Made by a program: the position numbers and the translations under genes. 64,000 bases of DNA from Saxibacter everestensis (GTDB taxonomy: Bacteria; Actinomycetota; Actinomycetes; Actinomycetales; Brevibacteriaceae): positions 2,466,550-2,530,549 of the forward strand of contig NZ_CP090958.1 of assembly GCF_025787225.1 (NCBI RefSeq), written 5' to 3'. The stretch's first letter is position 1; every line of letters starts with the position of its first letter. The notes under the pieces are model-generated. The model saw only the letters and a list, made by a program, of their open reading frames with translations, made no database searches and had not been told where the DNA came from. Of the stretch, positions 26,816 to 35,975 are shown one piece after another.

Positions 26816-27862
26816 GTGAATCAGCAGCTCACCGCGTCGCGCCATCCAGCGCGCCAGCCGTCGGCCATGCCCGGCTACTTGCCACAACCGGCCTCACCTA
26901 CCTATGCCCGCGACATCCTCCAGACGGTGCTGGATGCCTACGACGTCAAGGTCGTCGGGCAGGCCGGCCTGCGGGAGACGCTGCTGCTCGGCCTGCTCAC
27001 CGGAGGCCACGTGCTGCTGGAAAGCGTGCCTGGCCTGGCAAAGACGACGGCGGCGACGACGCTCGCCGAGGCTACCGGTGGCACGTTCAGCCGGATTCAG
27101 TGCACGCCGGACCTGCTGCCGAGCGACATCGTCGGCACCCAGATCTATGATGCCGCCAAGGGGACCTTCGTCACCGCACTCGGGCCGGTACATGCCAATT
27201 ACGTTTTGCTCGATGAGATCAACCGATCCAGCGCGAAGACGCAGAGCGCGATGCTCGAGGCGATGCAGGAGGGGCAGACAAGTGTCGGCGGCACCATCTA
27301 CGCGCTGCCCCAGCCCTTCCTCGTGCTGGCTACCCAGAATCCGATCGAGCAGGAGGGTACGTACCAGCTACCGGAGGCACAACTCGACCGCTTCATGCTC
27401 AAGGACGTGCTCGACTATCCGACCCCGGCAGAAGAAGCCGAGGTTCTGCGACGGATCGACAGTGGCGTGTACGACGACAACACGGAGACGCTTGCCGCCA
27501 TCGGCAACGATCAGGTCCTGGAACTGCGACGGCTTGCCCAGGCTGTTTACATCGACCCGGCGATCAGCAAGTACATAGTCAACCTGGTATTCGTCAGTCG
27601 GAACGCCTCTAAATACCTGCCGGGCGGATTGGCACGCTACATAGAGTTCGGCGCGAGTCCACGTGCCAGCATCGCATTCAGCCGTGCGGCCCGCGCCCTC
27701 GCCCTGCTCGCGGGCCGCGACTTCGTTATCCCCGAGGACGTCAAGCGGCTCGCGCACCGGGTGCTGCGCCATCGTATTCTCCTCGGCTTCGAGGCGGCCG
27801 CCGATAACCTCCGGGTTGAAACCATCATCGACGCGATCACCGCGTCCGTGCCGACACCCTGA
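26816..27862 (+). CDS. MoxR-family AAA+ ATPase
   Basis: The protein has 348 residues. Walker A is [10 protein letters not shown] (residues 69-78), Walker B is [20 protein letters not shown], sensor 1 is in [19 protein letters not shown], and a C-terminal lid domain follows. MoxR proteins act as chaperones that activate partner complexes, usually together with DUF58 and VWA proteins, as here. GTG 26816 has AAAGGGG upstream. It is the first gene of a six-gene operon with short gaps or overlaps. Confidence 0.95.
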   Translation: MNQQLTASRHPARQPSAMPGYLPQPASPTYARDILQTVLDAYDVKVVGQAGLRETLLLGLLTGGHVLLESVPGLAKTTAATTLAEATGGTFSRIQCTPDLLPSDIVGTQIYDAAKGTFVTALGPVHANYVLLDEINRSSAKTQSAMLEAMQEGQTSVGGTIYALPQPFLVLATQNPIEQEGTYQLPEAQLDRFMLKDVLDYPTPAEEAEVLRRIDSGVYDDNTETLAAIGNDQVLELRRLAQAVYIDPAISKYIVNLVFVSRNASKYLPGGLARYIEFGASPRASIAFSRAARALALLAGRDFVIPEDVKRLAHRVLRHRILLGFEAAADNLRVETIIDAITASVPTP

Positions 27863-27867
27863 TCGCC

Positions 27868-28752
27868 ATGCCGAGCCTACTGAAAAAGGTGAGGACCACG
27901 ATGGCCATCCACGCCCACCGCCACACCCACGGCATCCTGGATGGCGGGTATCGCTCGATCTTCCGTGGCAAGAGTCTCGACTTCGATGACCTGCGGGATT
28001 ACGTTCCCGGTGATGAAATCCGGGATATCGACTGGAAGGCGACCGCGCGCCACGGCTCTCCCCTGGTCAGACGATATGTCGCACATCGCAAGCACACCGT
28101 CGGTCTCGTCGTCGACACCGGCCGGAACATGGCAGCCGTGACGCCGTCCGGAGAACTGAAAAAGGACCTGGCGATAGCGGCCAGCGGCGTGATCGGCTGC
28201 CTTGCCACCGATCACGGCGACCTGGTCGGGCTCGTCGCAGGAAATGCCGAGCACACCCGATCCCTGCCCGCCAGGGGCGGCGAAGCGCATCTGGAGAACC
28301 TCCTACGGTTCATCGACGCCGAGGTCTCCCTGCAGGCCCCGGATAGCGACCTAGCCGAGCAGCTCCGCTTCATCGTCCGCTCCACGCGTCGCCGAATGCT
28401 GCTCTTCGTAGTAGCCGACGACCGAGCCCTCGGCATGGGCGACGACAGACTGCTCCGCCGTCTGCGGGCACAGCATGAAATCATCTGGCTCTCGCTCGAC
28501 GACGCCGACCTGATGGATCCGCAGCCGGAGACGCCATGGTGGGACGTCGCGGACGGCAGCCGTCTCCCCGCAGCTCTACGCGACGATGCCGGACTGCGTC
28601 GGGCCTACGCCAACGCAATGCACGACCGGCGGATGGCGACAGGCGATATGCTGCGCCGGCTTGGCATCGCCAGCGAGCGCGTCGGCAGCGAGGCTCAGCT
28701 GATCCCGCAGCTGCTCAGACTCCTGGAAGGGCACCGGCATGTCCAGCGATAG
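27868..28752 (+). CDS. DUF58 domain protein
   Basis: The protein has 294 residues. The DUF58 hallmark is clear: FRGKSLDFDDLRDYVPGDEI followed by RDIDWKATARHG. A VWA-like fold follows (GLVVDTGRNM, with a degenerate metal site). It begins 5 bp after the moxR stop and its end overlaps the next gene by 14 bases. DUF58 proteins are standard MoxR partners. Cellular location is probably cytoplasmic, since no membrane segment is visible. Confidence 0.92.
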   Translation: MPSLLKKVRTTMAIHAHRHTHGILDGGYRSIFRGKSLDFDDLRDYVPGDEIRDIDWKATARHGSPLVRRYVAHRKHTVGLVVDTGRNMAAVTPSGELKKDLAIAASGVIGCLATDHGDLVGLVAGNAEHTRSLPARGGEAHLENLLRFIDAEVSLQAPDSDLAEQLRFIVRSTRRRMLLFVVADDRALGMGDDRLLRRLRAQHEIIWLSLDDADLMDPQPETPWWDVADGSRLPAALRDDAGLRRAYANAMHDRRMATGDMLRRLGIASERVGSEAQLIPQLLRLLEGHRHVQR

Positions 28753-29209
28753 CAGCCTCATCCCGCCCGTCGGCTACCTCGGCCACTGGTTCATCGCCGG
28801 GCTGGCGCTCTTCGCGCTGATCTGCCTGTGGTACGCACTCGTCGGATTCATGACCCGGAAGCGAAAGCCGGCACTCACCGTGGCGAAGCAGCCGATCAGC
28901 CTGGACGCGCTGAAGGCTCACTACCTCGGCCGGATCGACGACATCGGCGAACGGGGCAGGCACGGCCAGCTGCCACCCAAGGCATGCGCCCAGCAGCTCA
29001 GCGTCCTCGTGCGCGAGTTCGCCCAGGCCGCCAGCGGCATCGAGGCGCCGATGATGACACTGGAGGAACTGCGAGCCGGAGGCCAGAACCGTCTTGGCGA
29101 CGCCGTCGAACACTTCTACCCTGACGAGTTTGCCTCTTCGACCCGGACCCGGCCCGACTCGGACCCGACGGTCGCGCAGGCGCGGGAGCTGGTGCTGGCA
29201 TGGGCCTGA
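28739..29209 (+). CDS. Single-pass membrane protein of the MoxR operon
   Basis: The protein has 156 residues and one membrane helix near the N-terminus (HWFIAGLALFALICLWYALV), then a basic stretch and a soluble helical domain (LSVLVREFAQAASGIEAPMM). It overlaps DUF58 upstream and the first VWA gene downstream. The place in the operon matches the small membrane component often seen between DUF58 and VWA genes. I cannot name a family with certainty. Confidence 0.8.
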   Translation: MSSDSSLIPPVGYLGHWFIAGLALFALICLWYALVGFMTRKRKPALTVAKQPISLDALKAHYLGRIDDIGERGRHGQLPPKACAQQLSVLVREFAQAASGIEAPMMTLEELRAGGQNRLGDAVEHFYPDEFASSTRTRPDSDPTVAQARELVLAWA

Positions 29210-30180
29210 CGTTCTGGTGGTTGGCGATCGCGCTCGCCGTCACCGGTGCGGCAATCGTCTGGTGTCTGCTGCGCCGCGGGAATCGTCGGGGTCAGGCCGT
29301 TCCGGTCGCCCACTCAGAGCGGCTCACCGCTCTGCCGTTGTACCGTCACAAGCTGCGAAGGTACCAGCGGGTGCTGGCCGCGACGATCAGCATCACGCTT
29401 GTGGCCGGGCTATCGGCGCTCGCCGTCGCGGCACGCCCAACGGAGCGCAGCACCCACACACCGGAGCAACACAACCGGGACATCATCCTGTGCCTGGACG
29501 TCTCCGGCTCGATGCTGGCCTCGGACGCAGCCGTTGCCGAAAAGTTCGCCCAGCTTGCCAGGAAGTTCGACGGAGAGCGGATCGGGCTGACGCTGTTCGA
29601 CAGCTCCGCTGTCTCGGTATTTCCGCTGACCGACGACTACGACTTCGTCGCCGAGCAGCTCAGCACCCTCGCCAAGGCGTTCACAAACCAGGATGGCGAC
29701 GTCGACTTCTACTCCGGTACCGGCCTCGGCGGCGGCTCATCGCTGATTGGCGACGGCCTGGCATCCTGCGTGCAATCATTTGACCGGCCAACCGAGAACA
29801 GGGCCCGATCGGTGGTCTTCGCCACAGACAACTACGTCAGCGGCAGTCCGATCTACACGCTCCCTCAGGCCGCGGAACTCGCCAGGAAGGAAAAGGTCCG
29901 GGTATATGGCATCAATCCCAACGACTTTTCCGCCGGCAGCCACCAGGCGAAGGAAGGCGCCGAGATGAGGAACTGCATGGAACGCACCGATGGCGAGTAT
30001 TACGCGCTGGATGACGCGAAGGCGGTCGGTGAGATTGTCGCAACCGTGCAGGAACGTGAGGCATCCCTGCTCAGCTCCGCGCCGACTCTCCTGATCGCGG
30101 ACCGGCCAACGCCATCGATCATTCTCACCCTCCTTGGGCTGATCGCATTTCTGGTTCTGGTCTGGAGGCTGAAGCTATGA
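29200..30180 (+). CDS. VWA domain membrane protein 1 (BatA-like)
   Basis: The protein has 326 residues, with membrane segments at the N-terminus (two) and C-terminus (one, IILTLLGLIAFLVLVWRL). Between them lies a von Willebrand A domain with an intact MIDAS motif DVSGSM (in DIILCLDVSGSMLASD) and the later segment TGLGGGSSLIGDGL. Such BatA/B-type proteins bind a metal ion and probably assemble with the MoxR ATPase at the membrane. It overlaps neighbours on both sides (10 and 4 bases). Confidence 0.9.
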   Translation: MGLTFWWLAIALAVTGAAIVWCLLRRGNRRGQAVPVAHSERLTALPLYRHKLRRYQRVLAATISITLVAGLSALAVAARPTERSTHTPEQHNRDIILCLDVSGSMLASDAAVAEKFAQLARKFDGERIGLTLFDSSAVSVFPLTDDYDFVAEQLSTLAKAFTNQDGDVDFYSGTGLGGGSSLIGDGLASCVQSFDRPTENRARSVVFATDNYVSGSPIYTLPQAAELARKEKVRVYGINPNDFSAGSHQAKEGAEMRNCMERTDGEYYALDDAKAVGEIVATVQEREASLLSSAPTLLIADRPTPSIILTLLGLIAFLVLVWRLKL

Positions 30181-31160
30181 GCTTCCTTCCCACGTTTTCC
30201 TGGTGGGGCGTCGCCCTGGTCTTCGTTCCGCTGCTCGTCGGCACGGGCGCGCTGGCCTGGCGCTCTGCACAGCGCCGGCGGGCCTGGCTGCTTCGGCTCG
30301 GCATGGTCGTACTCATGTTGTGTGTTGCCGTCCGTCCCGGCGTTGCCGGCGGTGAGGCGAGGGCCGGCGCGAGCGATGTCGATGTCTTCTTCGTCGTGGA
30401 CACCACCAGCAGCATCGCGGCGGAGGACTACGACGGCAAGCCTCGACTCGAAGGCGTGCGCAGCGACATCCGGCAGATCGCCACGAAGCTGGCCGGAGCG
30501 CGATTCTCGCTGATCACGTTCGATGGCGCGGCAACCATGCGGCTGCCTTTGACAACCGACACCACCGCGCTGAGCACCGTCAGCGAGGTGCTCGCCCCAG
30601 AGATCACCATGTACTCGCGAAGCAGCAGCATCAGTGCCGCCCGCGAGCTGTTGACCGAACGGCTAAAAGCCGCGAAGAAGAGCCATCCGGAACGTTCCCG
30701 CGCGGTCTTCTATCTCGGCGACGGCGAGCAGACCGCGGGCAGCGCCCCGGAATCGTTCGCCGACGCGGCGGAACTGATCGACGGCGGCGGCGTCCTTGGC
30801 TACGGCACCAGCCAGGGTGGCCGGATGCGCGAGAACCTCGGCTATCAGGGCCCGTCCCGGTACATCCGTTCTGCCGGGTCATCGCAGGACGCAGAATCCG
30901 TCATCGACGAAACGAACCTCCGGGCAATCGCCGAGCAGCTCGGCGTCGGGTACACGCACCGTGCCGCCGGCGAACCGATCGGCCCTGCCCTGGACGATGC
31001 GCAACCGGGAGATCTGAGCCCGGATTCTGGCCTCACATCCAACCGGATCGAACTGTATTGGATTCCGGCCGGTGCGCTATCCCTGCTGCTCGCCGGCGAG
31101 TTGGCCGGGCTGTTGCGCGCGCGGCGCGATCTGCAACCTCGACGAAAGGCACGGGCATGA
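30177..31160 (+). CDS. VWA domain membrane protein 2 (BatB-like)
   Basis: The protein has 327 residues with two N-terminal membrane helices, a VWA domain and a C-terminal membrane helix near the end (ELYWIPAGALSLLLAGELAG). The MIDAS motif reads DTTSS (VFFVVDTTSSIAAEDYDG), with Thr in place of the first Ser of DxSxS, so metal binding may still work. It starts four bases inside the previous gene and ends four bases inside the next. Confidence 0.9.
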   Translation: MSFLPTFSWWGVALVFVPLLVGTGALAWRSAQRRRAWLLRLGMVVLMLCVAVRPGVAGGEARAGASDVDVFFVVDTTSSIAAEDYDGKPRLEGVRSDIRQIATKLAGARFSLITFDGAATMRLPLTTDTTALSTVSEVLAPEITMYSRSSSISAARELLTERLKAAKKSHPERSRAVFYLGDGEQTAGSAPESFADAAELIDGGGVLGYGTSQGGRMRENLGYQGPSRYIRSAGSSQDAESVIDETNLRAIAEQLGVGYTHRAAGEPIGPALDDAQPGDLSPDSGLTSNRIELYWIPAGALSLLLAGELAGLLRARRDLQPRRKARA

Positions 31161-31879
31161 CACAGCAGCGTTCGCTACGTCGCCGGCTCCTGATCTGGTC
31201 GACCCCCGTCGGACTCGTCCTGGCACTGGTCGCAATGAAACTCCTCCTCGTGCCGATGCTCGGGTCGCTGGCCGTCGCCGCCTACCAGGATGGTGACTAC
31301 GAGCGCAGCGCGAAACTGTCCAATGCGCTGACTGTGGTCAACGTGATCGAGCCATACAAGGCACATTTCAATCTGGGCGACGCCTTCGGGGCGACCGGGC
31401 AACACGACGCGGCACGGACCGAATTCGAAAAGGCGCTGCACCATGCCTCCGGAGAGGCGGAATGCATGGTGCGGGCCAATCTGGCGCTGACAATCGAGGC
31501 GCAAGGCGACGCGGCTGACGCGCAGGGCGATGCCGGTCGCGCAGCATCCGATCAGGCGAAGGTCTTGTACCGCGAGGCGCTCACCGTGATCGAGAAGGCC
31601 CCGGAAGGGTGCTTCGCCGGCGATGGGGAGGGCTCCGGCGCTGCCCAGTCGATGCGTCGCTCCGAAAGCCGACTTGAACAGAAGGCAGGAGGCAAGGACA
31701 GCGACCAGGACTCGTCGAGCGCCGATGATGCGCAAGCCTCGGATTCGCAGGCCGACCAGAGTCAGCAGGAGAAACTAGAGCAGCGGAACCAGGAATCCGC
31801 CGAGGAGCGTCGGCAGCGAGGCGATTCGAAGCGCGGCGCCGACTCACCGGAACAAGAGTCAGCCGAGAGGCCTTGGTAA
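31157..31879 (+). CDS. Membrane-anchored TPR protein with charged tail (end of the MoxR operon)
   Basis: The protein has 240 residues. There is an N-terminal membrane helix (PVGLVLALVAMKLLLVPMLG), then TPR-like helices (LSNALTVVNVIEPYKAHFNL, then FEKALHHASGEAECMVRANL), and a long tail rich in Gln, Ser, Asp and Glu. This resembles BatC/BatE-type proteins of aerotolerance operons. ATG 31157 overlaps the previous stop. Its last 21 bases overlap the end of the facing acyltransferase gene. Confidence 0.87.
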   Translation: MTQQRSLRRRLLIWSTPVGLVLALVAMKLLLVPMLGSLAVAAYQDGDYERSAKLSNALTVVNVIEPYKAHFNLGDAFGATGQHDAARTEFEKALHHASGEAECMVRANLALTIEAQGDAADAQGDAGRAASDQAKVLYREALTVIEKAPEGCFAGDGEGSGAAQSMRRSESRLEQKAGGKDSDQDSSSADDAQASDSQADQSQQEKLEQRNQESAEERRQRGDSKRGADSPEQESAERPW

Positions 31880-33217
31880 CCCCGGCCGGGTGATCCCGCT
31901 CGCGCCGCCCATGATGTTCAGCGAGGCGAGCAGAAGAGCCGCACCTACAACTGTCCACAGCAGGGGTGCGAAGCCCGCGAGCAGGACGGTGCAGATGCCA
32001 GCGATCCCGAGTACGACAGCGAGCGGACCGGCGGCGCTCGGCGCCCAGCCGCGGACCAGCCGGCGCGCGGGAAGCAAGCTCTGCCATTGGGCATTGCCGG
32101 ACGAAGCCTCCACCCGGGCCAGCAGCATGGCAACCGGAAACGTCACGATAGCGATCGTCAGCAACCACAGCGGGCGGGTCACCCACCAGGTAGCCGACTG
32201 CGGCTCCGGCAACGGCATCCGGGTGGCTATCATCACGCTGACGATGGCGAGTATCACTGGCATGTGCCACAGGTACACCGTCATCGCATGATCGCCAAGC
32301 AGTGTGACGGCGCGCTGCCGTGAGGTGTTCGCCATCCACCGGTTCAACGCCGGACGGATCAGCCCGAAAAGGCAGAGCTGCCCAACCCCGAGCAGCACCA
32401 GACAGACCGTCGGGGGGTTGAGGTTGGTCAGCATGTCCGCCGAGTACAGGCCGGTGCCGGTGATGACGACGAGCACCGCGAGCGAGGCACACAGGCCGAC
32501 GATCAGCTGACGCCTGGACCGGGCTTCCAGCCAGCCATCGGCGTAGACAAATCCCAGTTGCTGGATCAGCAACCAGACGAACGCCAGGTTGAGGTAGCCG
32601 AACCCGTCGAGACCGCTGCCCATCCGCAGCGCGTCGACTCCGACCACTCCGATCAGAAGGCCGAGCAGGGTCAGCCTACGGGCTCGGAAGTGCAACGCCG
32701 ACATGATCGGGACCAGCGCGGAACAGCCGATGTAAACGGCGAGGAACCACAGCGGCTGGCCGATCCGGAGGCTGGCTTCCGCGAGCAGGTCAGCCGGCAT
32801 ACCCGCCGCCTGGGCTATCGCCAGGCCAAGCCCCACCGCGCTGATCATCACGACGGCGGGAACGGTCAGTCGTTGCAGCCGCCCGTTGACGTATTCCGTC
32901 CACGACGCCCCTCGTGCCCGCATCCGCCGCCAGGAGGTGATGCTCGCGAACCCGCCGACGATAAAGAACAGCGGCATAACCTGAATCAACCAGCTCACCG
33001 GCACGAACCAGCCGGAATCTGCGATTGCGTTCCCGACTGACAGGTCACCATCGACGACGCTGACGCCGACCATCATGGCGTGCAGCAGCACCACCACGAA
33101 GAGGCTGGCGGAACGCACCAGATCGACGGCTCGATCCCTGGTGTCGGTAACCGGCGGAAACTGTCGGGCTCGGCTATCGATTGCCGACCCGGCAGCAGCC
33201 TCACTTGTTGCGTACAT
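31859..33217 (-). CDS. Membrane acyltransferase family 3 protein
   Basis: The protein has 452 residues and about ten membrane helices. The family start is visible as RDRAVDLVRSASLFVVVLLH with the conserved Arg and His, then PLFFIVGGFASITSWRR. These enzymes move acyl groups to sugars or lipids at the cell surface. GGGAG precedes ATG 33217. It lies downstream of the kinase/regulator pair on the same strand (gap 122 bp) and may be transcribed with it. The C-terminal end overlaps the TPR gene tail to tail. Confidence 0.9.
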   Translation of the reverse strand: MYATSEAAAGSAIDSRARQFPPVTDTRDRAVDLVRSASLFVVVLLHAMMVGVSVVDGDLSVGNAIADSGWFVPVSWLIQVMPLFFIVGGFASITSWRRMRARGASWTEYVNGRLQRLTVPAVVMISAVGLGLAIAQAAGMPADLLAEASLRIGQPLWFLAVYIGCSALVPIMSALHFRARRLTLLGLLIGVVGVDALRMGSGLDGFGYLNLAFVWLLIQQLGFVYADGWLEARSRRQLIVGLCASLAVLVVITGTGLYSADMLTNLNPPTVCLVLLGVGQLCLFGLIRPALNRWMANTSRQRAVTLLGDHAMTVYLWHMPVILAIVSVMIATRMPLPEPQSATWWVTRPLWLLTIAIVTFPVAMLLARVEASSGNAQWQSLLPARRLVRGWAPSAAGPLAVVLGIAGICTVLLAGFAPLLWTVVGAALLLASLNIMGGASGITRPGLPRPLG

Positions 33218-33339
33218 CTCTGCGCTCCCTCGTGCGATTTCGTTATCTGATCGCAGCGTAGGTAGCGGGTGTTCGGACGCACATCACCCAAGGGAGCCGT
33301 TCCGGACCCCTACCGGGGTATCAGGGCGGCGCCGCGAGG

Positions 33340-34023
33340 CTAGTCGGAGACCGGGGTGACGAAACCGGCATCGTAGGCGGCAACGACTGCCTGCACCCGA
33401 TCCCGGACCTGAAGCTTGCCAAGGATCTTGCTGACGTGGGTCTTCGCGGTCTGTTCGGCGATGAAGAGGTCGCCGGCGATTTCGGAGTTCGACTTGCCGC
33501 GGGCCACGAGGGTGAGAACTTCGCGTTCGCGTTCGGTCAGCTCGCCAAGCCGCAATGCGCCGGGCGACGATGAGCGGTTCGACCGCGGAGTCTGTGCGAA
33601 CTGTTCGATCAATCGGCGGGTGACGGTTGGGGCAAGCAGAGCCTCGCCCGATGCGATCACCCTGACCGCCGAGACCAGGTCTGCCGGCGGCGCGTCCTTG
33701 AGCAAGAACCCGCTGGCACCGGCCCGCAATGCGTCATAGACGTAGTCGTCGACGTCGAAGGTGGTCAGCATCAGAACCCTGGGATGGTGCGCGACCGCGG
33801 GAGACGGCTCGAGCAGCAGCCGGGTGGCCGCAAGACCGTCGCGCACCGGCATCCGGATGTCCATCAGCACAACGTCCGGCCTGGTCTGCCGGGAGATCCG
33901 CACGGCCTCCTCGCCGTTTGCGGCCTGGCCGAGTACCTCGATATCGTCCTGCGCGGCAAGCAGCGCGGCAAACCCTGCCCGCACCATGGCCTGGTCGTCG
34001 GCGATCACTACCGAAATTGTCAC
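33340..34023 (-). CDS. Two-component response regulator, NarL/LuxR type
   Basis: The protein has about 227 residues. The receiver domain shows VVIADDQAMVRAGF, the phosphoacceptor Asp in VVLMDIRMPVRDG, and the conserved Lys in FLLKDAPPADL. The C-terminal LuxR helix-turn-helix is GELTEREREVLTLVARGKSN followed by AEQTAKTHVSKILGKL. I choose GTG 34023, directly after the kinase stop, because it gives the normal short N-terminus; an ATG at 34059 would add 12 unusual residues. Confidence 0.94.
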   Translation of the reverse strand: MTISVVIADDQAMVRAGFAALLAAQDDIEVLGQAANGEEAVRISRQTRPDVVLMDIRMPVRDGLAATRLLLEPSPAVAHHPRVLMLTTFDVDDYVYDALRAGASGFLLKDAPPADLVSAVRVIASGEALLAPTVTRRLIEQFAQTPRSNRSSSPGALRLGELTEREREVLTLVARGKSNSEIAGDLFIAEQTAKTHVSKILGKLQVRDRVQAVVAAYDAGFVTPVSD

Positions 34024-34024
34024 G

Positions 34025-35410
34025 TCACGTCTTTCTGATCGGGATTGATTGCGGTTCACCGGCGCTCGGCTCCGGCGCCAGTGGCAATGCAGCGCTCACG
34101 ATGAAGCCACCGTCCGGCAAATGCTCCGTGTTCACCGTGCCGCCGACGAGCTTTGACCGCTCGTGCATTCCGCGGATCCCGTGGCCGCTGCCGGCCTCGG
34201 CAGTCGAGCGACCTTCGGGTCTATCCGGGGACGGCACCGGCGGCGCCGCGTTTCTGACCTCGAGCCTAAGCGACGCCTGATCGGCGGCGACGCTGATCCG
34301 GGTGTTGGCGCCCGGGGCGTGCCGGATCACGTTGCTCAGCGCTTCCTGAATGATCCGGTAGCCCGCCGTTCCGACCGTATGACTGACCGCGAATTCCTCC
34401 GGCGCGCCGGCGGCCACCAGCTCGACCGTGATCCCGCCTCGCTGCGCGGCGGATATCAGCTCGGGGAGCTGTCGAAGGGTGGGCGCCGGCCTCAGTTCGG
34501 GGTCCGTGCTGTCCTCATCGGTGGCGCGCAGCACTGTAAGCAGGCTCCGCATCTCGGCCATTGCCTGCCTGGACGAGGCCGCTATCTCGTCAAACTCCCG
34601 CCGTACATCGACATCGAGCCCCGGCAGCCTGTACTGGGCCGTTGACGCTTGAACGCTGATCACCGACATGTTGTGTGCCACCACGTCGTGCAGCTCCCTG
34701 GCCACCCTGTTCTTCTCCTCGATCAGGGTGCGCCGCGCGTGTTCTTCGGCGCTGATCCTGCGCTCAACCAGGAGCTGCGATCTGATTACCTGACGTTGTT
34801 TGATCAGGACGCCGACGATCAGAATCGCTCCGGCCAGCGAGGCAAAGGTCACACAGTTGTTGATCGCCCCGGCCAGAGCGGCGGAGTGCCCAAATCCGGC
34901 AAGCACGGCCAGAACTGTGGCCAGGACGCCGGCTAGCCAGGCGGTGACGGCTGTCGACCAGTGATAGCGCAGCGAGACGAGGGCGATGATCGCCAGCTGG
35001 GTGAGCATCGCCGCCACGGGGAGCGGCCAGGGTGGCCCGGCACTCTGCTGGGTGACGAGCCCCAGTGCCAACGCCGCCGTCGATGACGCGGCGATGGCGA
35101 TGCGTGGCTGTCGCATCGCCAGCGGCAGCGCACCCGATTGCAGAAACGCCAGCACGAAAGCTGGCACGATGTGCACGCGGTAGTCATAGCTGAGCACCGG
35201 CACACTGATCGAGAAGAGGGTCGAGCTGAGCAGGACGGTGATGATCCAGCCCCAACCGGTCGAGCTGATCCGGCTGCTGTGTTCGCGCGGTCGCTTCGAT
35301 CTTTCGGTGCGCACCCTGCGTGTTTTCCACCAGCGAGGTTGAACCGGGGGACGAAGTACGAACTTCCTGCGCTTTGCGCCTCGCTGCTTCGCCGCGAACC
35401 ATCTCCCCAT
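34025..35410 (-). CDS. Sensor histidine kinase, HisKA_3 type
   Basis: The kinase has about 461 residues (491 if the ATG at 35500 is used). The N-terminal part has several membrane helices (IITVLLSSTLFSISVPVL onward). The dimerisation box is EKNRVARELHDVVAHNMSVI, with the phosphorylated His. The ATPase part has YRIIQEALSNVIRHAPGANT and the G-box GHGIRGMHERSKLVGG. I prefer the ATG at 35410, preceded by GGAGA; the longer form has no ribosome site. It partners the next gene. The signal is unknown. Confidence 0.9.
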   Translation of the reverse strand: MGRWFAAKQRGAKRRKFVLRPPVQPRWWKTRRVRTERSKRPREHSSRISSTGWGWIITVLLSSTLFSISVPVLSYDYRVHIVPAFVLAFLQSGALPLAMRQPRIAIAASSTAALALGLVTQQSAGPPWPLPVAAMLTQLAIIALVSLRYHWSTAVTAWLAGVLATVLAVLAGFGHSAALAGAINNCVTFASLAGAILIVGVLIKQRQVIRSQLLVERRISAEEHARRTLIEEKNRVARELHDVVAHNMSVISVQASTAQYRLPGLDVDVRREFDEIAASSRQAMAEMRSLLTVLRATDEDSTDPELRPAPTLRQLPELISAAQRGGITVELVAAGAPEEFAVSHTVGTAGYRIIQEALSNVIRHAPGANTRISVAADQASLRLEVRNAAPPVPSPDRPEGRSTAEAGSGHGIRGMHERSKLVGGTVNTEHLPDGGFIVSAALPLAPEPSAGEPQSIPIRKT

Positions 35411-35500
35411 GGTCTCCAGCGTAGCGCCGAAGCGCGCTATGTGACGGCCGATGACGGCCGGGTTGTCACGTGCGTCTGGCTCGTAGAACCTTAGTGACAT

Positions 35501-35975
35501 GTCAATCTGCAGCGATCACAACCGCCGGCAACAGTCCGCACCCTTCGGGGCTGCCGACTGTCGCTGCCGGCGACGTTGCCTGCGATTGCACTGTTGTCTG
35601 AGCTGATTTGCGCGGTGAGCTGAGCTGCAGAGCTTAACCCGCACGGCTCACGACCGGCAGCCGCCGGAGTTGTGGCGGTTCTTTGGCTCGTGCGAGCCGC
35701 CGGGCTCATGCAAGCCCCGCGACTCAGGGCCGTTCTGTGGCACGTGCGAGCTGAACGGCTCGTAGCCGACCCGGGCTCATGGCCGTTCTTGACCCATGGC
35801 CGAAAGCCGCTGATCGCGTCCGCCCTCCGGTTCGCCCCGGAATCCCTGGTTCTGCCCTCGTAGCTAGTTACGCTGCGTCGCCGTCTGGCTGTTTGCTGCC
35901 CTTCGGTCCTGGCCGGCCGGTCCCTGTTCGCACCTTCGTGCGCCTTTCACCTGAACCCCTTTTAAGAGAGAACTC
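35501..35975. other. Intergenic region between the kinase and the amino-acid transporter
   Basis: These 475 bases hold no supported gene. The middle part has degenerate direct repeats: GGCGGTTCT..TGGC.CGTGCGAGC at 35672-35697, a variant at 35726-35752, and a partial third near 35781. CGGGCTCATG occurs twice (35701 and 35771). AGAGAG precedes the transporter start. It could be a regulatory or structured RNA leader. Confidence 0.4.
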
